Source: Enoplosus armatus (taxonomy: Eukaryota > Chordata > Actinopteri > Centrarchiformes > Enoplosidae). From it: DNA of 64,000 bases. The translations under genes and the position numbers were made by a program. Location of the stretch: assembly GCF_043641665.1 (NCBI RefSeq), contig NC_092187.1, positions 1,185,501 through 1,249,500 of the forward strand. Direction: 5' to 3'. Below, piece after piece: positions 11,505 through 22,087 of the stretch (positions within the stretch are counted from its first letter, which is position 1; each line of letters begins with the position of its first letter). The notes beneath the pieces are model-generated. The model was not told where the DNA came from. It worked only from the letters and a program-made list of their open reading frames with translations, and ran no database searches.

Positions 11505-12017
11505 CAGTGCTTAACAAATGTATTAGACCACCTGTCATAAAAATGAGAAAACACAAATATTTGAGAAATCTGTCAAAAACTTGTTTCAAACTAAAAATTG
11601 TATTGTTATTTATTAGGCAAATAACAAACTGGAACAACTAAATAGTCCTTATTCACATATATTAACCAGAAAGCTTAATATTTTGTACGACCTCCTTTGG
11701 CCCTGATAACAGCTTGCATTCTTTGCAACCACTAAAACAAATGTTTCTGTTCAAGAATGCAAGTAAATAACTGTAAAAAAAATAATAATGTGCTTTACTA
11801 TTTTTTTCTGCTTTTTTGTAAAACAGTAAATTTGAGAATTCATGGATAACAACAATAATTCTATTTTAGCATTAAAGAGATCATTTTGATTAAAGAGCTC
11901 GGCTTGCACATACTGGTGGATTAACCATTACAGAGACATCAGCAATACTGTTCATTTAGGGCAGCGGGGGCAAACACCTTACACTGGGTGATGGTCTAAT
12001 GAATTTGTTAAGCACTG
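11505..12017. mobile_element. Tc1/mariner-type miniature inverted-repeat element
   Basis: A 513 bp element flanked by TA on both sides (11503-11504 and 12018-12019). Its termini are inverted repeats: the left end cagtgcttaacaaat plus 13 further bases pairs with the right end at 25 of 28 positions. A TA target duplication together with CAGT-type termini is characteristic of the Tc1/mariner superfamily. The inside has no long open frame and no DDE/D transposase, so the copy is non-autonomous and would need a transposase from elsewhere. It sits at the border of a LINE 3' fragment (12018-12237), which itself interrupts an older repeat. Termini and TA sites are seen; the superfamily is inferred from them. 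Confidence 0.9.
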
Positions 12018-12237
12018 TACATACATATACATTGTTATTGCATATATTTTTTTTTACTTTATCTTTCACTTAAATATTGTAAATGTGTATATTTTTTATT
12101 TTCTATTTCTTATTTTTATATTTTGTACATACTTTTACTTCTAAATTTTTGCTACTTTCTACTCTTGACTGGGAGAACCCCCCCCCCCCCCCCCGGGGAT
12201 CAATAAAGTATTTCTGATTGTGATTGTGATTGTGATT
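12018..12237 (+). mobile_element. LINE 3' end fragment (same family as 13649-14860)
   Basis: The order tacatacatatacattgtta, cacttaaatattgtaaatgt, ttttgtacatacttttac, ctactttctactcttga, ggggatcaataaagtatttc matches, with small differences, the reverse complement of 13649-13880. It ends in a short tandem tail of TGATTG units (12215-12237), as expected of a LINE 3' terminus. The poly-C run at 12178-12194 replaces a shorter mixed stretch in the other copy. No coding part remains, so it is a strongly 5'-truncated insertion. Confidence 0.85.
12178..12194. repeat. Poly-C tract inside the LINE 3' end
   Basis: Seventeen C followed by four G. In the related copy this position has only a short C run, so the tract expanded after insertion. 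Confidence 0.9.
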
Positions 12238-12540
12238 ATTCGCGATCTTGCCAACAGTTAGGTAAGATCGATACCAACTTTAAGGTCTGTATGCTGAATA
12301 TAAAGCTACCGCCAGTTGGTTAGCATTAAGACTGGAAACGGGGGGGGGCAGCCTGGCTCTGTCCAAAGGTAGTAAAAACCTCTAGAGCTCAATAATTAAC
12401 ATGTTGTTTCTTGATTCTTTAATTTGTAAAAAAAAAGAAAAAAAAAAAGTTGTGGTTTATGGCTTTGTGCTGGATGATGTGCTGGATTTATTGGCCAGTT
12501 GACTTACTGGAGTCTCTGCTGGTTGCCTGGTGACCTTGCC
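12238..12540 (+). repeat. Right part of the interrupted old interspersed repeat
   Basis: Continues the repeat begun at 11459: gatcgataccaactttaagg, ttagcattaagactggaaac, cctggctctgtccaaaggta, aaaagttgtggttta and gagtctctgctggttgcctg occur in the order known for this fish repeat. Contains small G and A runs. No coding capacity. Confidence 0.7.
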
Positions 12541-12929
12541 CTAACAGCAGGACTCCAGGAAGTCACTCCTGCTCCTCCTTACTTACTTTACAATGAACGT
12601 ATGAATGTAAGATAGATAACAGCACTGGTTAGGATGACTTATGTAGCTATGGTTTAATATTGCATATTCCAAATGTGGTTCCTGGAGGATGATAGGAACG
12701 GATGTGGTGGGATTTTTCTTTTAGTGTGCCTACACTTGTACGCAGGGATCACCACCAGTACTCATATAAACACACACACCTATATAATGTCTATTTCTTT
12801 GCCTTTATGTTGGTACTCATACATAGTACACATGCTATCTGCTATCCTTTGCTATCATTACACACACACTGATGCACTTGCAGCCAATTACTCTCTCTTT
12901 AATTATTTTGCATGCTGCCCTTTATGATG

Positions 12930-13240
12930 ATTACCGTGACCTTTCCCTCCAGAGTATCTCCCCCACTCTGCCTCTGCCAGCCAACCATCTTGGAGGCTTT
13001 TAGCCCCCATGTTTCAACTGCACTCACAGAACGCCAGCCCCCACAATCGAGCAGGCGAAAGACTGAGACCAATTAAAAGTATTTTACCCAGCACTTAAGG
13101 TTGACAGGAGCTGGCACACTCGCTCAGCAAATGCCATTTTAACGGCAAATTCATGAATGTGTAATTGTTGGGCTAATGAACCTGATGGTTTGAGTGTTGT
13201 AATAGAGGGACCCCCACCTGTGCCATCAGGTGGGGATACA
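12930..13240. promoter_or_regulatory. Possible conserved-noncoding-type stretch with paired E-boxes
   Basis: A repeat-poor stretch with many homeobox-like words (gaccaattaaaag, cagcacttaagg, gtgtaattgttgggctaatg). It ends in a perfect inverted repeat, ccccacctg at 13212-13220 and caggtgggg at 13227-13235, which places two CACCTG E-box cores head to head with a 6 bp loop. Regulatory function is inference only. Confidence 0.2.
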
Positions 13241-13648
13241 CATACACACACATACAGCCGTTTCTGTTGTGTTTTTTATTCATTAGACCTGTTTATTTAG
13301 CTGGAAGGACAATCACACCAATGTTTAATTTCTGAGATCCTTAAATCAGGTTTAGATTGCTAGTTCTCTCCAGAGGAGAATTACATAGAAAGAGAAACAA
13401 AAAGACTAGTGCCTATAAACACAATGTAAATATTAAATTTTTCGTAGAAATACACTGTGCCACATTTGTGAATTTCATGTTTTTGTTTTACATTGTAGTC
13501 TTTCCGCTCCGTTAAGATACAATATATTCAGACAGCTGCAACAAAATTGACCATTCACCATTCCAATTTTGGACTTGCTACCCTCCCAGTAGCCCCCAAG
13601 TACCTTCACTTTTGTTAATAAGTAACTGAACTGTCCCCATCTTCCTCG
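13241..13648. other. Gene-free stretch, no element recognised
   Basis: AT-rich, no open frame of note, ending at the 3' tip of the minus-strand LINE. Confidence 0.5.
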
Positions 13649-13878
13649 ATCAGAATCAGAAATACTTTATTGATCCCCGGGGGGAAATTGTACAGTACCG
13701 GTGCTCCCATTCAAGAGTAGAAAGTAGCATCATTTAGAGCTAAAAGTATGTACAAAATATAAAAATAAGAAATAGAAAATAAAAAATATACACATTTACA
13801 GTATTTAAGTGAAAAATAAGTAAAAAATATCTACAATAACAATGTATATGTATGTGTATATATATATATAAATGTATT

Positions 13879-14330
13879 TCACTGAAACATTTTAAAGAAT
13901 AAATAGTGAGGTAGTGTATGAACAGGTGAAGTAGATACAGATTTCCAGAGGGAGGAGTTGAACAGTCTGATGGCCACAGGCAGGAATGATTTCCTGTGTC
14001 GCTCTGTTGTACATTTGGGAGGAATGAGTCTCCCACTGAAGCTGCTCTTGTGTCCGACCAGTACGTCATGGAGAGGATGTGAAGCATTGTCTAAGATGAC
14101 CCGCAGCTTAGACAGCATCCTCCTCTCTGACACCACCGTCAGAGAGTCCAGCTCCACCCCCACAACAACGTCAGTGGCCTTGCGGATCAGTTTGTTGAGT
14201 CTGTTGGAGTCCGCCACCCTCAGCCTGCTGCCCCAGCATGCAACAGCATAGAGGATAGCACCGGCCACCACAGACTCATAGAACTTTCTCAGCATAGTCC
14301 GGCAGATGTTGAAGGACCTCAGCCGCCTCA
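13879..14330 (-). pseudogene. C-terminal part of LINE polyprotein
   Basis: About 138 codons open from the first methionine. Visible words are FYESVVAGAILYAVACWGS, LNKLIRKATDVVVGVELDSL and SERRMLSKLRVILDNASHPL, the conserved region after the reverse transcriptase in this LINE group. It ends at a stop near 13879, just before the AT-rich 3' untranslated region. Belongs to the element at 13649-14860. Confidence 0.85.
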
Positions 14331-14369
14331 GAAAATAGAGACGGCTCTGGCCCTTCCCAGTCCAGTTTA

Positions 14370-14850
14370 TCCACCTGCATCTCCATCAGCTTCTCACCCA
14401 GTAGAGCCGGGCGGATGGTGTTGAACGCACTGGAGAAGTCAAAAAACATGACTCTCACAGCGCTCGCCGGCTTATCCAGGTGGGCGTAGACGCGGTTGAG
14501 CAGGTAGATGATGGCATCCTCCACTCCAAGTCGGGGCTGGTAGGCGAACTGAAGGGGGTCCAAGTGTGGCTTGACCAAGGGCCGGAGCTGCTCCAGGACG
14601 AGTCTCTCCAGGGTCTTCATGATGTGGGAGGTCAGCGCCACGGGTCCGTAGTCCTTGGAGCCACTGGGACGTGGCGTCTTCGGCACAGGAACGAGGCAGG
14701 ACGTCTTCCACAGCACGGGGACCCTCTGAAGACTCAGGCTCATGTTGAAGACATGGTGAAGTACTCCACATAGCTGGGGGGGCACAGGCTTTAAGCACCC
14801 TGGGGCTGACACCATCAGGGCCTGCAGCCTTGCTGGAGTGGAGTCTCATC
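14370..14850 (-). pseudogene. N-terminal reverse transcriptase part of the same LINE
   Basis: Two overlapping frames are needed to follow the protein: the first carries KAAGPDGVSPRVLKACA, the second runs from CGVLHHVFNMSLSLQRVPVL to motif A (FFDFSSAFNTI). One frameshift near 14780 and a large deletion near 14370 break it. The Y-x-D-D catalytic motif is lost. Confidence 0.85.
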
Positions 14851-14867
14851 AGTTGTCTCCTACCATG

Positions 14868-14921
14868 GTCGGCAGTCTTCTGCGTTTGGGTCCTTCCCTT
14901 GCACTACTCAGCCGTGACAGA
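14868..14921 (+). mobile_element. LTR terminus fragment
   Basis: The phrase tctgcgtttgggtccttccc, followed about 15 bp later by cagccgtgaca, matches the R-U5 end of the LTR at 44014-44533 (which reads tctgtatttgggtcctattc ... cagccgtgaca on its own strand). It directly joins the 5' edge of the LINE fragment. Only the tip is present. Confidence 0.5.
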
Positions 14922-15540
14922 ATGAATGAAAATTGAACCAGTAGGTGAATCATTTTGTGTGGAAGAATTTAATGAGGGGACTCACACTGTGTGCCTTCTG
15001 AACTACTGCAAAAACACCTCCAGTATGGAGCAGAAGGAGGAGGCAGCCTTGTCACCGGCACAACAGATAGTGTCTTCCAAGCCTGGGTAGGGGAACCTGG
15101 ATTGGTAGAGGATTTTATTAACACTCCTAGCTCCTTGTCTGCTAGCGTTGGGTCTGCTAGCCTGCAAGGGTGACAGGGAGGCAGGCTCAGGTGCAGGGTC
15201 AGGTTCCGGTTCTGGCATGAAAGCAAAGGCACGAGGTACATGACAACTTTGACGGTCTGTCTGGCAGGGAATAAATGGAATAGGGCCGGTATATAAAATT
15301 AGAGATGAGGGAATGGGATGCAGGTGAGAAGGGTAGCGCAACTGGGTGGGGTATTCAGGTGGGTGGGGTATTCAGGTGATGGGGAAAGGAGGAAAGGTCA
15401 GAGAGCATCTGGTGGATGGAAGGAAAATGGCATGGCAATGAAGGGGCCTGGGGAACTGGGAATGTGGCTGAGAAGAGGGACAGAGAGACAGACCATGACA
15501 GGTAATGGATTAGAGGGGAGTTGAGTCCCCTGACCTCTCA
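14922..15540. repeat. Unclassified repeat-like sequence with a 17 bp tandem duplication
   Basis: GC-richer than the surroundings, with open frames on both strands but no domain. The 17-mer gggtggggtattcaggt occurs twice in direct succession at 15344-15377. The words resemble retrotransposon untranslated regions. The class is unknown. Confidence 0.3.
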
Positions 15541-15660
15541 TGAAGAAGTTCATTTGTGGAGAATGAGGCTTGAATTTTGTTTGACTTTTACCTGTTAAGA
15601 TTTTTTAAGTTTCTGAATTATATTTAGAGAAAAAAAAAATGTGAATTATTGTTGAACTCT

Positions 15661-15684
15661 TTGTTGTTGTTGTTGTTGTTGTTG
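15661..15684. repeat. (TTG)n microsatellite
   Basis: Eight TTG units. Confidence 0.95.
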
Positions 15685-16786
15685 CAAATAAATACATAGA
15701 TAAATATATGGTGGGGATTTGAAAAAGCTCTGATTTGTGGTAATTCTCCTGGATGGAGGGGCTGATACATCAGGTTTGTGTTGTTTAATGCGCAAAAAAG
15801 CAACACAGTTACTCGCGTCAGCAAGAAGGGCCACAGCAAATTAACATCCAACCCTCCCACCAGAGCTCACATGAGTGACAAAGGTCACTTGCACCTGCAT
15901 GTGTTTGTAATAGAGTCGGAAGACGGTTAAACTCACTCCCATGGCGGTAATTCTAAATGCCACCTAATTCAAAAGCACATTCAAATTAACTTGAGCACTG
16001 GTGTGGCTATCAATCATCCTGCCAAGTGCAGGACAAATGGGTTCAACAGTGGAGAAGAACCCCAGTGTGACCCATGGAAAGGTCCAGTATTACTATACAT
16101 GAAGGCTGTTTAAAGACTTCATTCAAAATCCAAAGTTCACTTTTCCACATGGAATATAATTTTACCTTTCTATTATATTATCATGTATTATGAAGACTTC
16201 TTTGACATAAGGTGCTGCCAATACTTTTTTGTTCTACATTCTTAAACAAATAATGAGTAAAAAAGGGGATCAGCCGTGCATCCAGAAAGTCCATGTCTGA
16301 CTTTCTTTCTTTCTGCTCAGCTATGTGTTGTCCCTTCCTGGGGTTATTACACGGGCCTCCACCAGGCTTTGTTTGGCCTTCCTTCAAGGCTCCAGCAGGA
16401 CCTAATGACTTTCATTATCAGATTGGGGAATTTAATTTGAGCTGCACTGCTGTCAGAGATGAGTAGCCCGATACAGAGCCATGCAGGAGAAAATAAAAGA
16501 GTGAGTAATTACTCTACGGGGGGGGGGGCAATTTGCGGGTGACAAGAGCACAGCGGGTCGAGACGCCGAGAGAAAGAGCGAGAGATGGGGGAAACAGAGA
16601 CGCAGAGCATGCTTTATGAAAGAAATCAATAGTGAGTTGCCACCGTTAAGTTATGAGATTTGAGTTCGGACCTGTTTCCCCCCATTGTGACCAGAGCAAC
16701 GGTCCGCCTTATTATCCCCCGAGGCCGCTGGACAGGTTTCGCAAACGAAAGGGAGGAAGCCTGGTGAGCGCAAGGAGCTGTTTGCA
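15685..16786. other. Gene-free stretch
   Basis: No element or gene recognised. The part 16420-16520 contains homeobox-like words (ggggaatttaatttgag, gtgagtaattactc) and a 12 bp G run. Confidence 0.45.
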
Positions 16787-16814
16787 GGGGGGGGGGGGGG
16801 GGGGGGGGGGGGGG
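16787..16814. repeat. Poly-G tract (28 bp)
   Basis: Twenty-eight consecutive G, the longest homopolymer in the window. It gives a spurious poly-glycine open frame. Confidence 0.95.
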
Positions 16815-18161
16815 CGCGGCCAGATTAGTAATGCGTGATTAGGAAGCTATTCAGTTGCAGAATTACTTGCCGAATTCTACCGCTCGACGGACACGCCCCA
16901 CCCCCAAAAGGCGACACACAAACCCTTCGACCTGTGACTGTGGCTCATTTTCTGAAACCGATTTAGAAAATGACTGAAGAGAGAAATTATGGCAGGAAAT
17001 AAATATTCATCAATTTCATTTCAATTCCCCTTTCACATTCTGACGCGTAAAAAGCTACGGCTGTATATACCAACGCTTTTGCAAAGATAAAATAACTGAC
17101 AACTGATTGTGACAGACGCAGATAAAAACCGCTGTCTTCGCTATGCAGCTCGCAGTCAAAGCAGACGTTGCGACATTGTCTTTCTCTATTCACTCACAGC
17201 AGAAAAGTGACACCTTTTGACTTTTTTTTTTTTAAATCTAGAAAATGGGGGCCCTGCAGAAGAAGCCTGGGAATCACCGGGATAGAGGAAGCTTATAGTG
17301 TATAGCTCCATGCAGCACATACAGGTATGCACTGATTTTTGTTGCTAGAATTCAATACTTATATTCTTGGTGTTTGTTTTGACTTATTTGGTCATGATTA
17401 TAATTACCAAAAATAAGATACTTCACTTATATTCATTTTTCTGCAGTGATAGTGCCCCCTGCGTTAAGTGTTCTCCGGGAGGCGTTCATTTTTGGTGCCA
17501 ACTGACAATGACTGTATATTACTCTGCGTTGTGATTCCAATCACAGGGTAATTCAGAGCACTGAGGTTTGCGAGGTTAGGAAGCCTTGACAGTCTGGCCA
17601 TTTGCCATCACAACAGGCCCAGTGCCAGGCGCAGTGCCGGTTCCACCATCCTCCGCCTCAGCTGGTCAGGTTCCCGCTCCGAGACTTGTCGCTCATCTTG
17701 ATGAGCTGTGTACCTTGAAACAGCCATTTAGCCTGAGGCTGAGGAAACCTGCATGTGTAAATCCAGCACGGGAAGAAGACGACAGTGATTGCACCAAATG
17801 TGCAATCATGATAAAGCCAAAAGTTACCCAGGAACTGAATGATGTATTGTCATTTCTAATGTGAAATTGGAAGTTTGGAAGTTCACTTCCTAAAGTTCTA
17901 TTCCCCCACCTTTCCTCCATCTCCAGCTGTTCATATAGTAATAGCTTCATTTAGGTGGCCAGCAGAGAGCAGCATTGTTATCTGTTTGACAACACTGAGA
18001 AATTTGGATAAAGGACCCTCACTCACTGTTACCTGCTACTGAGTCCGTACTGGTTTTGGTGGGTGTGGAGTGTCCGAATGAAGAGCTCGGGAAGACAAAA
18101 GAGAGTGACAGAAGGATGGATAACACAAAGACAGAGAGTAAGGCAACAGTGACTGACAGAT
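16815..18161. other. Gene-free stretch
   Basis: No recognised element. The open frames at 17586-17864 (plus) and 17693-17950 (minus) overlap each other and lack domains or splice context. Confidence 0.45.
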
Positions 18162-18176
18162 GGGGGGGGGGGGGGG
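18162..18176. repeat. Poly-G tract (15 bp)
   Basis: Fifteen consecutive G. Confidence 0.9.
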
Positions 18177-20360
18177 CTTCTGATGAGAGTCAGAGGGTTA
18201 AAATTGAAATGCCTGATTTAATTTGTGTTACATTCACAGTCACTTTGCACTGTGTTTCATTATCAGTGTGTCACATCCCCCAGTATGGAAGCTATCACCA
18301 TCATCACCTTCCTCACATATCAGCACATCCTTCCCTATCATATTTTAGTCTTCAGTGGGGATAAAAGGAAACAGGTCATTCATGCATTAAAACAAAAACA
18401 AATAGTTAATAATATTAACTTATAATTAGCTGCATATATGTTCACTGCATTCCTTTATTGGCTTGTTAAAAGAACACTCACTTCCATCTATTCGTATGCT
18501 GCGTGTATAACATTCAAATACCAGGACCCTAATATTGAGCAGCACCCAGTTTTGTACAATTTCGATCGCAGTCAATGCCAGAAAGGTCTTCTTAGTCTTC
18601 CCTGCGTGCTGCCCTTTATCTCGTCTCCATCATCGTCATGAATCCATAAAGGATGAAAGCCATCACGTGGATTCAACATGTCCTTCTATTCCCTGAGAGG
18701 AGTAGGTGCCTCTTAATAACTTGCACAGTCAGTTAGATCAGCAAACTGGCCTCACTGAGTGGACCATATGAAAAACTACAAGTGGGCAACAAATTGTAAA
18801 ACTGTGTCCTTTAAGAAGTACTGGGTGCGCAGTATCATATCTTCGGTGCACACTCGCATTCAAGCATGTTTGAGTAGTTTATCCCACCTGCTGAGGTTTG
18901 AGTGGCTCGTGAGAACAATTCCGATAAGATACACCAAAAGATAGCGAGATCGTCTGAAAGTTCCACCAATATATAATATAATATAATATAATATGCCAGA
19001 GGTCTTCACACCATAGTGTCCAAGGTTTGGGATCAGATCCGAAATCTGTGAAAAACCTACCCCAACCCGATGTGCATACATTCATTTTCAAGATCCAAAA
19101 AGGGACCCAGGAATGATTCAGCCCAGTGTCCTTAGGAAGGACGTCCACATTGGACCACTCCATTCCTCACGATTTATGTCGTCTAGTGCCAACAAGGCGG
19201 GGAGCATGAAGGTGTTCTAAGCGGGCAGGTGATGAGTCGATGATGGTTCAACTTGGACATGTCCATCATGCTCCGACAAAGTGGCAAGGAGAAAGAAATC
19301 TTTATCCTTGGAGGCATAACAGATAAACAGGCTATCTGTGATTCATGTGGTTGACAATGCTTGATTTTAATTGTGCTGTGGACTTAATGAGCCAACTAAA
19401 CTTTTCCACTGTGGTTTGGACCAAAAAGAAAGAACCGTAGGTGGGGCTGCTCTCACTGGCACGGACATATAAAATGAAAAGACTCATTTTCTTTCATTTT
19501 TTCACAGCATAAAATGCATTTTACAATCTGACCTCTGAACCGAGGGTCACTGCAGAGAACACTGTGATGTGTAATGTGAACGCAGAAAGGCTGTCATTCA
19601 TTGCACACTGTGCAGTATAATATGACCTTGTTTGAGAGTTTGTGTGTGAAGCAGAGATCAACAGTGCAACAGAGGCAACCCAGACTCCAGACATCACTTC
19701 AAACCTTCTTTTGACTTCCCTTTTTTCTTCCCTCTGCTCCTTGTCTACTTATTTATTCCAATCTCAGAACACCATGTTCCCAGAGAATATTTCCCTTCAA
19801 TATTTCACTACAACCCCCCCTTCTCTCACTCTCTGTCTGCGCGTTATAATACTTATTTATTTCAGGAATAATTTTTTGGCGAATTACAGCAAAATGGCTA
19901 CAGCTGTAATCAGAGGATAAGTAGCAGCCGACATGGCAGGTGTTTGAGGGAAGATAAGGCGAGAACCATTGTTAGACCGTGCCTCACTTCCATTTAAATG
20001 TTTTGGGGCTTCGACTTTTTTGATTTGTTACCTACAGCTTGTCTGTGAGCTGTCAGGAGGGAGATAGCAAGAGTTTCTCCTCAATGTGGTTACCCGGGTT
20101 ACCCTGTTGGTGCCGTCCTTCAGACGTTAGGGGTTAGATTAGGGGCATGTCTGCTTGGTGGGACTCAGATGAATGCGTGTCGTTGGCGTGGTTCATTATT
20201 AGATTACAAGGAATCCTGGTTTAAATGTTTGCCCTCTCAATTTTAGAAGCAGGGGGGAATAACGGGCTGCATACATGCATGCGCATGTATGTGCAAAGGG
20301 GGTGGGGTGTGTGACTGACCATGCCCACGCTCATGCAACTGTACAGATGTATATTACGCC
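18177..20360. other. Gene-free stretch with an (ATAAT)n repeat
   Basis: Nothing gene-like is recognised. A short tandem of ATAAT units lies at 18970-18994. The sequence from 19000 to 19300 has balanced composition but no domain in any frame. Confidence 0.45.
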
Positions 20361-20399
20361 CACAGACACACACACACAGACACACACACACACACACAC
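20361..20399. repeat. (CA)n microsatellite, interrupted
   Basis: CA dinucleotides with two CAGA interruptions. Confidence 0.95.
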
Positions 20400-21189
20400 T
20401 TGTCTCACAGGAGGCAGTTGTTAATTATATCACTGTGCTGTTTTGTTCCACCAAGTCCTCCAGAGAAGCTAAAGCCAACGCGTTCATGTTTCATTTTTTT
20501 GGCTCCAGCAATCACAAAGAGAAAACTGTTTCCACCGTGCCCTTAGCCCTCCATTATTAAGCCAATAAAGAAGCATACAATGCTATGCAAGTGTGTTTGT
20601 GAGTGTTGGGGGTGTGGGGGGTTCCTCTGCTGAAGCTGCCTCACACAAAGGACGCCAAGAGAAAACATCACAGCCTGCACTGTCCTCCTCGCTTCCTTTC
20701 TTCTAAATGGAAGAGCTATCCCATTGCTGTAGAATAGACTGGCTGTCTTAACCGCTTAGACACGGAGAAGAATGACGCCTGCCATCTCTGAAAAGATGTG
20801 TCTGCTTTGTTTCAAGATAATATTGGGAGGACGCGCACATGGGGATTCGGGGGGAGGTGCGGGGTTGTTGTTGTAAGGCCTGAATTAGTGTTGCTGGACC
20901 ATACAGCTCAAAGTTTGAGCCATAATTGCTTAATATTTTAAAATCAAAGTTCTTTTCATTTCCTGAGCGACAACTCCGGGTTGTGCATCAGGTGGGTATT
21001 TACTTTGACTTGTTTTCCCCTCAGGGCTCTTGTATCGTGCTGGAGGCAGTCACTATTGGAAGTTGACTTGTATGTGGAAACCCAGTTCAGCTTGGCAGCA
21101 GCACTGAATGCAGACGTCTGCAGAGTCTGGTGAGGCAGGCTCTTGTAGCTTTATTGTTAATCAAGTTGCTTGTTCTGTGTGTTTGGTGA
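20400..21189. other. Gene-free stretch
   Basis: No coding pattern, no repeat boundary and no RNA gene recognised. Confidence 0.45.
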
Positions 21190-21282
21190 AAATAATACTA
21201 TAATCACCTTTATTAAAGCATCAAATCATAACAGAAGTTCTCTCAGGGCAGTTTTCAGGTAGGGCAGGTCTAGACTGTACTA
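21190..21282 (+). repeat. Interspersed repeat, 'gagcagaaccag' family, copy 2 (left part)
   Basis: Contains aacagaagttctctcagg and ggcaggtctagactgtact, the left part of the family seen at 5958-6420. It stops abruptly at an inserted segment, and the family sequence resumes at about 21676. Confidence 0.55.
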
Positions 21283-21675
21283 GTTGGTTGGGCGATATGA
21301 CGGTATGTACTGTACAACGGTAGAATGGTGTCTACCAGTAGAGATTTGACAGTACAGTTTCCACCATTGGAGCTGTTTGTGATCTCGCAAATCCAGCTGC
21401 CACTCGCGGTAACACGTTTTGGGCAGCAGGCCTCTTACCACATTCTCGCCAAACGTGAGAGCGACAGTTGGTGGCGGTAATCCTCCACCTCAGTATCAGC
21501 GGAGTCTCCTTCCATCATCAAGTCATCGCCTACATCTGGGGAATGAAGAAGAAATTGACGACACTGGTCTGTCAACCGCCACAGAAGAAGAGAGTATAAA
21601 GAAAACATGGAGGAGAGTGAAACTGACGTATGAAGTAGGGTGCCGTGATATAGGCCTATACCGCGATAGATGATG
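21283..21675. mobile_element. Segment inserted into the repeat copy
   Basis: It begins gttgggcgatatgacggtat and ends gatataggcctataccgcga, so the two ends are loosely complementary (cgatat/ggtat against ataccgcgat). The middle has an internal inverted pair, ggtggcggtaat and aaccgccac, flanking gaagaagaag, a wording common in fish repeats. An open frame on each strand shows no domain. It looks like a decayed non-autonomous DNA element. No target duplication was established. Confidence 0.4.
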
Positions 21676-21810
21676 GAACAGTTCCCACCATAAGCAAGCA
21701 CTTGGTCACAGTGGCAAGGAAAAAACTTCCTCGAGCAGAACCAGGCTCTGGGTGGGCGGTCATCTGCCTTGACTAGTTGGGCTGAAAGAGATAGAGAGAG
21801 AGGGGACATA
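21676..21810 (+). repeat. Interspersed repeat, 'gagcagaaccag' family, copy 2 (right part)
   Basis: Reads cagttcccaccataagcaag, gtggcaaggaaaaaacttcc and gagcagaaccaggctctggg, matching 6010-6090 of copy 1 and then diverging into ga-rich sequence. Confidence 0.7.
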
Positions 21811-22087
21811 TTAGGAGGTGAAAACAATTCAATTAACAAGACAAACCGACACCAACGTATACAACTCAGGCATGTGATTGGCAAAGGACAGAAAAAGCAG
21901 AAAAATACACAGAGCTGGTGGCTAACGGCTGCTTGTACTACAAATAAGCACAAACGTGCATGCTTACGTCATCTTGCAAAATACACCAAACAATGCGCAC
22001 ATAATTCTGCTGCAATTTACCCCGTTTTTAGAGTGAAAGCCGAATGATTATGTTGTTTCTCCCAGTGAGCCCTCCCCCGTTGTAACG

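Larger units (their letters stand above)
13649..14860 (-). mobile_element. LINE (L2/CR1-group), internally deleted and frameshifted, with 3' end
   Basis: Read on the minus strand, the element starts within the reverse transcriptase: KAAGPDGVSPRVLKACA, then SGSKDYGPVALTSHIMKTLE, LDPLQFAYQPRLGVEDAI and motif A, VMFFDFSSAFNTIRPALLG. Soon after (about 14370) the sequence jumps to a C-terminal part (FYESVVAGAILYAVACWGS, then a tail with HRKSFLPVAIRLFN), so motifs B to E including YxDD are missing. Frame changes separate the pieces. The 3' untranslated region is AT-rich and ends with aataaagtatttctgattct near 13650. The element used reverse transcription from its 3' end, and the 5' part (ORF1, endonuclease) is absent. 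It cannot be active. L2/CR1-type (including Rex1-like) is my best clade call. Confidence 0.88.

Noticed and set aside
21435..21953. 172-codon minus-strand open frame
   Set aside because: It crosses the border of two different repeats (insert and 'gagcagaaccag' family), so it cannot be one ancestral gene.
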